Of a stretch of 23,895 nucleotides of DNA, positions 1 through 5,892 are shown in pieces. The DNA comes from JBFGWM01 sp041588495 (GTDB lineage Bacteria; Pseudomonadota; Gammaproteobacteria; Pseudomonadales; JBFGWM01): assembly GCA_041588495.1 (NCBI GenBank), contig JBFGWM010000015.1:1-23895 (forward strand), written 5' to 3'. The position numbers and the translations under genes were made by a program. The notes below the pieces were generated by a model. That model did not search any database and was not told the origin of the DNA. It saw only the letters and a list, made by a program, of their open reading frames with translations. Each line of letters starts with the position of its first letter. The stretch's first letter is position 1.

Positions 1-482
1 ACCTGCAACGGCGCGACGGGGTGCCCGACCAGTAAATGGCCGATACGCACCAGCAGGACCAAGCCGAACTCCGCGCGGAGCCGGTTGCACGCCGTGCTGC
101 CGCGGGGAAACTCGTAGAAAATGGTGGCGGTGTCAGCGTCTTTTTCCATGCGCGATTCACGGCAGTCGCTGATGATGCGGTGGTAGCGATTGAAAACGGT
201 GAACGCTTCCTCGATGGTGCGGCAGTTCATGAACAGGTAACCGACGACGTTGAGGACGCCCACCGAGGCCTGCTCACCCATGTGCAGTCCGAGAGCGGGG
301 TCGCCGGTCATCGCCAGGGCCAGTTCCTGGAGGCGGTCATACTCGGCGACACCGACCCGCGCCCGCGGGTCCTCGAGCAGCGCGGGGTCGACCCCGGCGT
401 GGGCCAGCCATTCCGCGCGATCGACACCCATGCGAACCACGTTGTCCGCGAGCAGGCGCACCAGCGGTACCGAGATGTCCAT
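1..482 (-). CDS. AraC-family transcriptional regulator, N-terminal part (cut by window edge)
   Basis: An open minus-strand frame runs from an ATG at 482 off the left edge, giving the first 160 residues with no stop. The protein begins MDISVPLVRLLADNVVRMGV and contains stretches such as GLHMGEQASVGVLNVVGYLF and FNRYHRIISD. These match the N-terminal ligand-binding domain (Arabinose_bd type) of the OruR/VirS-like branch of AraC regulators. The C-terminal helix-turn-helix domain would lie outside the window, so DNA binding is inferred from the family only. The ATG is preceded by TGAGGA, which includes the stop codon of the upstream LysR gene; the gap is 12 nt, so the two regulators are probably co-transcribed. 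The effector is unknown. Plus-strand frames over this region are shadows. Confidence 0.8.
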   Translation of the reverse strand, partial: MDISVPLVRLLADNVVRMGVDRAEWLAHAGVDPALLEDPRARVGVAEYDRLQELALAMTGDPALGLHMGEQASVGVLNVVGYLFMNCRTIEEAFTVFNRYHRIISDCRESRMEKDADTATIFYEFPRGSTACNRLRAEFGLVLLVRIGHLLVGHPVAPLQ

Positions 483-494
483 CGCCCGTAATCC

Positions 495-1373
495 TCAGGT
501 ACCCACCGCGTGGGTCCGCAGTATGGAGATCAGCGCGTTGCCGGCGTTGGAGAGGGTTCTCTCCTTGTGCACAACATAGCCCAGGCGGCGGCTGATCCGG
601 ACGCCCGGAACCGGGACCCGGCGCAGGGAGGCGTCGAGCATGCTCTCGGGCAGGATGCTCCAGCCGAGGCCGACCGCGGTCATCACCTTGATGGTTTCCA
701 GGTAGTTGGTCTCGATCGCGACATTGAGGGCCAGTTGCTCCGCCGCAAACAACTCACCGGCGATGCGCCGGGTGAAGGTGTTGGAACTCGGCAACAGGGC
801 GTCGTAGCCGACCAGGTCGGTGAGGGCCGGTTTCCGGCGCCGCGCCAGGGGATGGTCGCGCCCGCAGACAAACACCAGCGGGTCAGGCCAGATCGTGACC
901 GCCTCCACCCGCGGATCGGGTTCCGGGGGCAGGGTGATCACGGCAAGTTCCAGGTCGCCACGCAGCACCGCGTCGTGGGCGATCTCCGAGTCCGTGAAAC
1001 GGATGTCGAGGCGCACATCCGGGTACTCGGAGGTGAACGTGCGCAGTACCGGGGCGAGGTGGTGGAGGCCGATGTGATGGCTGGTCGCCAGGGCCAGGCT
1101 GCCACCCACCTGTCCCGACAGGTTGCGTATCGCGCGACGGGTGTCCTGCAACTCCTGGAGAATGCGGCGGGCGCGGCGCTCCAGTTCGCGGCCGGCCTCG
1201 GTCAGCAGCACCCGCCGCCCGGTGCGGTCGAACAGGCGGCTGCCAAGCTCCTCTTCAAGCAGGGCAACGCGCTTGCTGACCGCGGGCTGGGTGAGGAAGA
1301 GTTCCTCCGCGGCGCGCGAGAAGGACTGCTTGCGGGCCACGGCCTCGAAGGCCTGTAAGGCGTCGATATCCAT
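495..1373 (-). CDS. LysR-family transcriptional regulator divergent from leuC
   Basis: This 292-residue protein has standard LysR length. The winged helix-turn-helix is at residues 1-60 (MDIDALQAFEAVARKQSFSR, then AAEELFLTQPAVSKRVALLE) and a linker helix is at about 60-85. A periplasmic-binding-protein-like effector domain follows from about 90, with motifs such as GYDALLPSSNTF and MTAVGLGWSILPES. I chose the ATG at 1373 because the family starts with M-D-ALQAFEAVA; the frame stays open to 1499, but those residues resemble no domain and would cover the operator. The gene diverges from leuC, an arrangement also found for the LysR gene beside leuC in Pseudomonas. The likely role is control of leuCDB and of itself, with a pathway intermediate as possible co-inducer; both are inference. 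The AraC-type gene follows after 12 nt. Confidence 0.9.
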   Translation of the reverse strand: MDIDALQAFEAVARKQSFSRAAEELFLTQPAVSKRVALLEEELGSRLFDRTGRRVLLTEAGRELERRARRILQELQDTRRAIRNLSGQVGGSLALATSHHIGLHHLAPVLRTFTSEYPDVRLDIRFTDSEIAHDAVLRGDLELAVITLPPEPDPRVEAVTIWPDPLVFVCGRDHPLARRRKPALTDLVGYDALLPSSNTFTRRIAGELFAAEQLALNVAIETNYLETIKVMTAVGLGWSILPESMLDASLRRVPVPGVRISRRLGYVVHKERTLSNAGNALISILRTHAVGT

Positions 1374-1384
1374 GCCGTCCAGGA

Positions 1385-1399
1385 ATAACCTCCAGTTAT
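1385..1399. promoter_or_regulatory. LysR-type operator (T-N11-A dyad) between lysR and leuC
   Basis: The sequence ATAACCTCCAGTTAT is a perfect interrupted dyad (ATAAC-N5-GTTAT) that fits the T-N11-A rule for LysR-type binding sites, with T at 1386 and A at 1398. It lies 12 bp upstream of the LysR start codon and about 85 bp upstream of leuC. That position suits autorepression and activation of the divergent leu promoter. A second, wider dyad (ATCCAA at 1398-1403 and TTGGAT at 1422-1427) follows and may be the activation half. Binding is inferred from pattern and position. Confidence 0.6.
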
Positions 1400-1421
1400 C
1401 CAATATATAAAGAATATGAAT

Positions 1422-1450
1422 TTGGATTATGCCCGCGTCAAGCGTAGGAT
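1422..1450 (+). promoter_or_regulatory. candidate leuC promoter
   Basis: TTGGAT at 1422-1427 and TAGGAT at 1445-1450 are separated by exactly 17 bp and resemble the -35 and -10 boxes of a sigma-70 promoter. The match is moderate (3/6 and 4/6), as expected for an activator-dependent promoter. Transcription would start near 1457. The -35 element coincides with one arm of the ATCCAA/TTGGAT dyad, so a bound LysR protein would touch it. Confidence 0.4.
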
Positions 1451-1478
1451 TGCCTGCAGATACGTTCCATGCAGGCAA
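1450..1478. repeat. perfect 9-bp inverted repeat at the leuC start
   Basis: TTGCCTGCA at 1450-1458 is repeated inverted as TGCAGGCAA at 1470-1478, with 11 nt between. The right arm contains AGGCAAA, the only Shine-Dalgarno-like stretch in front of the ATG at 1484. It also overlaps the alternative in-frame ATG at 1469. It could be a DNA operator or, if the transcript starts far enough upstream, an RNA hairpin masking the ribosome binding site. It is not explained by coding constraint if leuC starts at 1484. Confidence 0.6.
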
Positions 1479-1483
1479 AGACG

Positions 1484-2914
1484 ATGGGCGGCAAGACACT
1501 CTACGACAAGCTCTGGGATGCGCACCTGGTCTCGGAAAGGCCCGACGGCACGGCGCTGATCTATATCGACCGTCACCTGCTGCACGAGGTCACCTCGCCA
1601 CAGGCGTTCGCCGGGCTGCGCCTGGCGGGACGCCGGCCCTGGCGCATCGACGCCAACCTGGCGACCCCGGACCACAACGTGCCGACCACGGACCGCGAGA
1701 AGGGCGTGGAGGGTATTCGCGACCCGGTCTCGCGCATCCAGGTGGAGACCCTGGATGCCAACTGCGACGAGTTCGGCATCCTCGAATTCCGCATGACGGA
1801 CATGCGCCAGGGAATCGTGCACGTGATCGGTCCGGAGCAGGGCGCGACCCTCCCCGGGATGACCGTGGTGTGTGGCGATTCCCACACCTCCACCCACGGC
1901 GCGTTCGGCGCACTGGCCCACGGCATCGGCACTTCCGAGGTCGAGCACGTGCTCGCCACCCAGTGCCTGATCCAGAAGAAGATGAAGAACATGCTGGTGC
2001 GCGTCGACGGCAGGCTCGGACCCGGGGTCAGCGCCAAGGACGTCATTCTTGCCATCATCGGGAAGATCGGCACCGCGGGCGGCAACGGTCACGCGATCGA
2101 GTTCGGCGGTTCGACGATCCGCGCGCTGAGCATGGAAGGCCGCATGACCATCTGCAACATGGCCATCGAGGCAGGCGCCCGGGCCGGCATGGTGGCGGTG
2201 GACGCCACCACCATCGATTACGTACGCGGCCGACCCTATGCGCCGACCGGCGCCGACTGGGAGCGCGCGGTCGCGGCCTGGGGCGATCTGCACAGTGACC
2301 CCGACGCCACCTTCGACACCGTGGTCGAACTCGACGCCGCGGAGATTGCGCCCCAGGTCACCTGGGGAACCTCGCCGGAGATGGTCACCGGGATTGACGG
2401 CACGGTACCCGATCCGGAGCAGCAGAGCGATCCCGTACGCCGCGAGGGATATGCGCGTGCCCTGCAGTACATGGGCCTGGAAGCCGGCACGCCGATTCGT
2501 GACATCCGTCCCGACCGGGTGTTCATCGGGTCGTGCACCAACTCGCGGATCGAGGACCTGCGCGAGGCGGCAGCCGTGGTGCGCGGCCGCAAGGTGGACC
2601 CGCGCCTCAAGCAGGCGCTGGTGGTCCCGGGCTCCGGACTGGTGCGCCAGCAGGCCGAGGCCGAGGGACTCCACGAGATCTTTCTGGATGCCGGCTTCGA
2701 ATGGCGGGCCCCCGGCTGCTCGATGTGCCTGGCCATGAACCCGGACCGCCTGGAATCGGGCGAACACTGCGCGTCGACCTCGAACCGCAACTTCGAGGGA
2801 CGCCAGGGAAGTGGCGGCCGCACCCACCTGGTGAGCCCGGCGATGGCGGCAGCGGCAGCGATCGCGGGTCATTTCGTCGACGTGCGCGAATTGCAGGAGG
2901 AGGGCGGACGATGA
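1484..2914 (+). CDS. leuC: 3-isopropylmalate dehydratase large subunit
   Basis: LeuC with LeuD forms isopropylmalate isomerase, converting 2-isopropylmalate to 3-isopropylmalate in leucine synthesis. It is a cytoplasmic aconitase-family [4Fe-4S] enzyme. The protein (476 residues from the ATG at 1484) starts MGGKTLYDKLWDAH, the usual LeuC N-terminus. It contains VCGDSHTSTHGAFGALAHGIGTSEVEHVLATQ (as overlapping family motifs around residues 125-160), and the cluster-ligand cysteines C351 in GSCTNSR and C412/C415 in GCSMCLAMN. An in-frame ATG at 1469 would add five residues (MQAKT), but it has no ribosome site and lies in an inverted-repeat arm. AGGCAAA precedes 1484 at suitable spacing. The stop codon overlaps the leuD start (ATGA), so leuC and leuD are translationally coupled. 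Control is probably by the divergent LysR protein. leuA is not in the window. Confidence 0.97.
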   Translation: MGGKTLYDKLWDAHLVSERPDGTALIYIDRHLLHEVTSPQAFAGLRLAGRRPWRIDANLATPDHNVPTTDREKGVEGIRDPVSRIQVETLDANCDEFGILEFRMTDMRQGIVHVIGPEQGATLPGMTVVCGDSHTSTHGAFGALAHGIGTSEVEHVLATQCLIQKKMKNMLVRVDGRLGPGVSAKDVILAIIGKIGTAGGNGHAIEFGGSTIRALSMEGRMTICNMAIEAGARAGMVAVDATTIDYVRGRPYAPTGADWERAVAAWGDLHSDPDATFDTVVELDAAEIAPQVTWGTSPEMVTGIDGTVPDPEQQSDPVRREGYARALQYMGLEAGTPIRDIRPDRVFIGSCTNSRIEDLREAAAVVRGRKVDPRLKQALVVPGSGLVRQQAEAEGLHEIFLDAGFEWRAPGCSMCLAMNPDRLESGEHCASTSNRNFEGRQGSGGRTHLVSPAMAAAAAIAGHFVDVRELQEEGGR

Positions 2915-3585
2915 AAAAGTTCACCACCCACACGGGACTGGTCGCACCCCTGGACCGCGCCAACGTGGACACCGACCAGATCATCCCCAAGCAGTTCCTG
3001 AAATCGATCGAACGCACGGGATTCGGGCCCAACCTGTTCGACGAATGGCGCTACCTGGACGAGGGTCTGCCCGGGCAGGACTGTTCGAACCGACCGTTGA
3101 ACCCGGACTTCGTGCTGAACCAGGCGCGCTATAAAGGCGCCTCGATCCTCCTCGCGCGGCAGAACTTCGGCTGCGGCTCGAGCCGGGAGCATGCCCCGTG
3201 GGCGCTGGACGACTTCGGTTTCCGCTGCATCATCGCGCCCAGCTATGCCGACATATTTTTTAATAATTGCTTCAAGAATGGGCTGTTACCCATTGTTCTT
3301 GAAGAAACTATCGTGGACGAGCTGTTCCAGGCCGTGGAAGGGAGCGAGGGCTACACCCTCAGCGTGAGCCTGGAGGATTGCACAATTTCCCGGCCCGACG
3401 GCGACGACATTGATTTCTCGGTGGACGAGTTCCGCCGTCACTGCCTGCTCGAGGGGCTCGATGACATCGGCCTCACCCTGCAGGATGCCGACGCCATTCG
3501 TGCCTACGAGACGCGACGCCGGCAGGAGGCGCCCTGGCTGTTCGGCCTCGGCCGCCATGACCCGCAGGAGGAAACAAGCCCGTGA
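2911..3585 (+). CDS. leuD: 3-isopropylmalate dehydratase small subunit
   Basis: LeuD is the swivelling small subunit of isopropylmalate isomerase. At 224 residues it is the normal bacterial length. Family motifs are visible: NVDTDQIIPKQFLKSIERTG near the start, QNFGCGSSREHAPWAL in the substrate-binding loop, and SYADIFFNNCFKNGLLPI. AGGAGGAGGG lies just upstream of the ATG, which overlaps the leuC stop by four bases; the gene in turn overlaps the leuB GTG start. One odd stretch, codons at about 3251-3310, uses ATA, TTT, AAT, TTA and CTT in a gene otherwise rich in G/C-ending codons, and contains a strong inverted repeat (separate entry). The encoded residues there are the conserved family motif, so the protein is intact. 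Confidence 0.97.
   Translation: MKKFTTHTGLVAPLDRANVDTDQIIPKQFLKSIERTGFGPNLFDEWRYLDEGLPGQDCSNRPLNPDFVLNQARYKGASILLARQNFGCGSSREHAPWALDDFGFRCIIAPSYADIFFNNCFKNGLLPIVLEETIVDELFQAVEGSEGYTLSVSLEDCTISRPDGDDIDFSVDEFRRHCLLEGLDDIGLTLQDADAIRAYETRRRQEAPWLFGLGRHDPQEETSP
3270..3304. repeat. intragenic inverted repeat in an AT-rich patch of leuD
   Basis: CTTCAAGAA at 3270-3278 pairs perfectly with TTCTTGAAG at 3296-3304. Inside, TGGG at 3279-3282 pairs with CCCA at 3289-3292 around the loop CTGTTA, leaving TTG bulged. The hairpin follows an AT-rich run (ATATTTTTTAATAATT at 3253-3268). A T-run in front of the hairpin is not the order of an intrinsic terminator on either strand. It may be an RNA processing or stability element between the leuCD and leuB parts of the message; the function is unknown. 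Confidence 0.6.
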
Positions 3586-4688
3586 GCAAACCCGCAGGCA
3601 ACCGCAGGATTCTCGTTCTTCCCGGCGACGGGATTGGCCCCGAGGTCACCGCCGAGGCGGTGCGGGTCCTGGAACTGGCCAACGACCGCTGGAAACTCGG
3701 CATCGAACTGGATCGCGGCCTGGTCGGCGGCGCCGCCATCGACGACAGCGGAGTGCCGTTGCCGGAGGCGACGCTGGCCGCGGCGCGGGACTCCGCTGCA
3801 GTCCTCCTGGGTGCGGTCGGCGGTCCGAAATGGGACGCCGTGGAGATGCGGATACGCCCGGAGAAGGGCCTGCTGGGCCTGCGCTCGGGCCTCGAGTTGT
3901 TTGCCAACCTGCGCCCGGCAATCCTGTATCCACAACTGGCGTCCGCGTCGTCCCTGAAACCGGAGATTGTCTCGGGACTGGACATCATGATCGTCCGTGA
4001 ACTGACCGGGGGCATCTATTTCGGGGAGCCGCGCGGCGTGCGTACCCTGGAAAACGGCGAACGGCAGGGCTTCAACACCTACGTGTACTCGGAATCGGAA
4101 ATCCGCCGCATCGGCCGGGTCGCGTTCGATCTGGCCATGAAACGGAATCGCCGGCTGTGCTCGGTGGACAAGGCCAATGTCCTCGAGGTAACCGTCCTGT
4201 GGCGGGAGGTCATGGAGGAACTCGCCGGGGATTACCCCGAGGTCGAGCTGAGCCACATGTACGTGGACAATGCCGCCATGCAGCTGGTTCGCGCACCGCG
4301 GCAGTTCGACGTCATCGTCACCGGCAACATGTTCGGCGACATCCTCTCCGACGAGGCGGCCATGCTCACCGGGTCCATCGGCATGCTGCCGTCGGCCTCA
4401 CTGAACGCGGACGGGCAGGGGATGTACGAGCCGTGTCACGGCTCGGCGCCGGACATCGCCGGGCAGGGGCTGGCCAACCCGCTGGCGACGATCCTGTCCG
4501 TGGCCATGCTGCTCCGCTACACCCTGGACGCGGCGGAGCCGGCCAACGCCATCGAGGCCGCGGTGGGCACGGTCCTGGAGAGCGGATACCGTACGGCGGA
4601 TATCGCCGGGGATTCCGATGACGCTGCGATCCGCAGGGTCAGCACCACACAAATGGGCGACGCGGTACTCGCGGCGCTCGCCAACTGA
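3582..4688 (+). CDS. leuB: 3-isopropylmalate dehydrogenase
   Basis: LeuB oxidises and decarboxylates 3-isopropylmalate with NAD+ to 2-oxoisocaproate in the cytoplasm. The 368-residue length is typical. Motifs in order are LPGDGIGPEV, GAVGGPKWD, the substrate loop RPEKGLLGLRSGLELFANLR, VRELTGGIYFGEPRG, DKANVLE, VDNAAMQLVR with the metal-binding GDILSDEAAM, and the NAD-site GSAPDIAGQGLANP. The start is GTG, overlapping the leuD TGA stop, with AGGAGGAAA seven bases upstream; no ATG fits better. It forms the leuC-leuD-leuB operon. A short dyad (CCCGCG-TC-CGCGGG at 4690-4703) right after the stop separates it from asd but lacks a T-run, so read-through into asd is expected. Confidence 0.97.
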   Translation: MSKPAGNRRILVLPGDGIGPEVTAEAVRVLELANDRWKLGIELDRGLVGGAAIDDSGVPLPEATLAAARDSAAVLLGAVGGPKWDAVEMRIRPEKGLLGLRSGLELFANLRPAILYPQLASASSLKPEIVSGLDIMIVRELTGGIYFGEPRGVRTLENGERQGFNTYVYSESEIRRIGRVAFDLAMKRNRRLCSVDKANVLEVTVLWREVMEELAGDYPEVELSHMYVDNAAMQLVRAPRQFDVIVTGNMFGDILSDEAAMLTGSIGMLPSASLNADGQGMYEPCHGSAPDIAGQGLANPLATILSVAMLLRYTLDAAEPANAIEAAVGTVLESGYRTADIAGDSDDAAIRRVSTTQMGDAVLAALAN

Positions 4689-4722
4689 GCCCGCGTCCGC
4701 GGGAGCAACGGAGTAACAGGAA

Positions 4723-5745
4723 ATGAGCAGGCAGTTTCGGGTCGCAGTCGCGGGTGCCACCGGCGCCGTGGGCGAAACCATGATCGAGATTCTCGAGGAA
4801 CGGGACTTCCCGGTCGCTGAGCTGGTGCCCCTGGCGAGCAGTCGCTCGGCCGGCAAGACCGTCAGTTTCCGCAACAAGACCCACGACGTGCGCGACCTCG
4901 CGGAATTCGACTTCGAGGGGACCGACATCGCGCTGTTCTCGGCCGGCGGCAGCGTTTCCGCCGAACACGCGCCGCGGGCGGCGGCCGCCGGCTGCGTGGT
5001 CATCGACAATACCTCCCACTTCCGCAATGAGCCGGACATTCCCCTGGTGGTGCCCGAGGTCAACCCGATGGCCATGGCCGCCTACCGGGAACGCAACATC
5101 ATCGCCAACCCGAACTGCTCCACCATCCAGATGGTGGTTGCCCTCAAGCCGATCCACGATGCTGTCGGCATCACCCGCATCAACGTGTGCACCTACCAGG
5201 CGGTATCCGGAACCGGCAAGCAGGCCATCGAGGAACTCGCCGCGCAGACCACGGCGCTGCTCAGCGGACGCCCGGCGGAGCGCAAGGTGTATCCGAAGCA
5301 GATCGCGTTCAACGTCCTCCCGCACATCGACACCTTCCAGGAAAACGGCTACACGCGGGAGGAGATGAAGATGGTGTGGGAGACCCGCAAGATTCTCGGT
5401 GACGACACCATCCAGGTGAACCCGACCTGCGTGCGGGTGCCGGTCTTCTACGGCCACAGCGAGGCCGTCCACCTGGAAACCCGGGACCGCATCAGCGCCG
5501 ACGAGGCCCGTGATCTGCTGGCCGGCGCACCCGGGGTCAAGGTCATGGACGAACGCACGGACGGCGGCTATCCCACCGCGGTGTCCGACTCCGCGGGTCA
5601 CGACCCCGTGTTCGTCGGGCGGATTCGCGAGGATATCTCCCACCCCCACGGACTGGATCTGTGGATCGTGTCGGACAATGTCCGCAAGGGTGCCGCGCTT
5701 AACAGCGTGCAACTTGCCGAATTATTGATAAAAGACTATCTATGA
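4723..5745 (+). CDS. asd: aspartate-semialdehyde dehydrogenase
   Basis: The enzyme reduces L-4-aspartyl phosphate to aspartate semialdehyde with NADPH, the branch point to lysine/diaminopimelate, threonine and methionine. The 340-residue protein opens with the nucleotide-binding GATGAVGETM motif. The catalytic cysteine is C132 in NPNCSTIQ and the catalytic histidine is H245 in FYGHSEAVH; also present are FSAGGS and DNTSHFR. Both catalytic residues are kept, so this is an active Asd rather than a Usg-like relative that lost them. GGAG at 4710-4713 lies nine bases before the ATG. The gap to leuB is 34 bp, so it is probably co-transcribed with leuCDB, as in pseudomonads. Confidence 0.95.
   Translation: MSRQFRVAVAGATGAVGETMIEILEERDFPVAELVPLASSRSAGKTVSFRNKTHDVRDLAEFDFEGTDIALFSAGGSVSAEHAPRAAAAGCVVIDNTSHFRNEPDIPLVVPEVNPMAMAAYRERNIIANPNCSTIQMVVALKPIHDAVGITRINVCTYQAVSGTGKQAIEELAAQTTALLSGRPAERKVYPKQIAFNVLPHIDTFQENGYTREEMKMVWETRKILGDDTIQVNPTCVRVPVFYGHSEAVHLETRDRISADEARDLLAGAPGVKVMDERTDGGYPTAVSDSAGHDPVFVGRIREDISHPHGLDLWIVSDNVRKGAALNSVQLAELLIKDYL
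5714..5742 (+). promoter_or_regulatory. candidate fimV promoter at the 3' end of asd
   Basis: TTGCCG at 5714-5719 and TATCTA at 5737-5742 are 17 bp apart in a locally AT-rich stretch covering the last asd codons. An overlapping TATGAT (5741-5746) is a better -10 match but has no well-spaced -35. Transcription would begin just after the asd stop and give a leader of roughly 145 nt for fimV. Moderate support only. Confidence 0.4.
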
Positions 5746-5791
5746 TTGATACTTGCCGCCGTTTCTGAAGGATCAGTATCAAATGGCGGCA
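5746..5791 (+). promoter_or_regulatory. crossed inverted repeats in the asd-fimV gap (pseudoknot-like or switching leader)
   Basis: Two perfect inverted repeats are interleaved. TTGATACT (5746-5753) pairs with AGTATCAA (5775-5782). TGCCGCC (5754-5760) pairs with GGCGGCA (5785-5791). The order A-B-A'-B' means both helices can form together only as a pseudoknot, or they exclude one another as alternative hairpins. The intervening loops are 14 nt (5761-5774) and 2 nt (5783-5784). The remaining gap to the fimV start (5792-5892) holds a CCGGTACCGG palindrome at 5811-5820 and nothing else I recognise. A DNA-level operator made of TTGATACT/AGTATCAA is an alternative reading. Confidence 0.5.
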
Positions 5792-5892
5792 TTGGCCCTT
5801 CCGGTACCGGTGAATGCGGGGATCGGGGCAGTCGAAGCCGGCAGGGGATGTCTTCAGGGCCGAACAGATTCAAGAGAACGGAGTTCATAATA

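Noticed and set aside
36..491. 151-residue plus-strand open frame at the left edge
   Set aside because: The minus strand over the same bases encodes a clear AraC-type ligand-binding domain.
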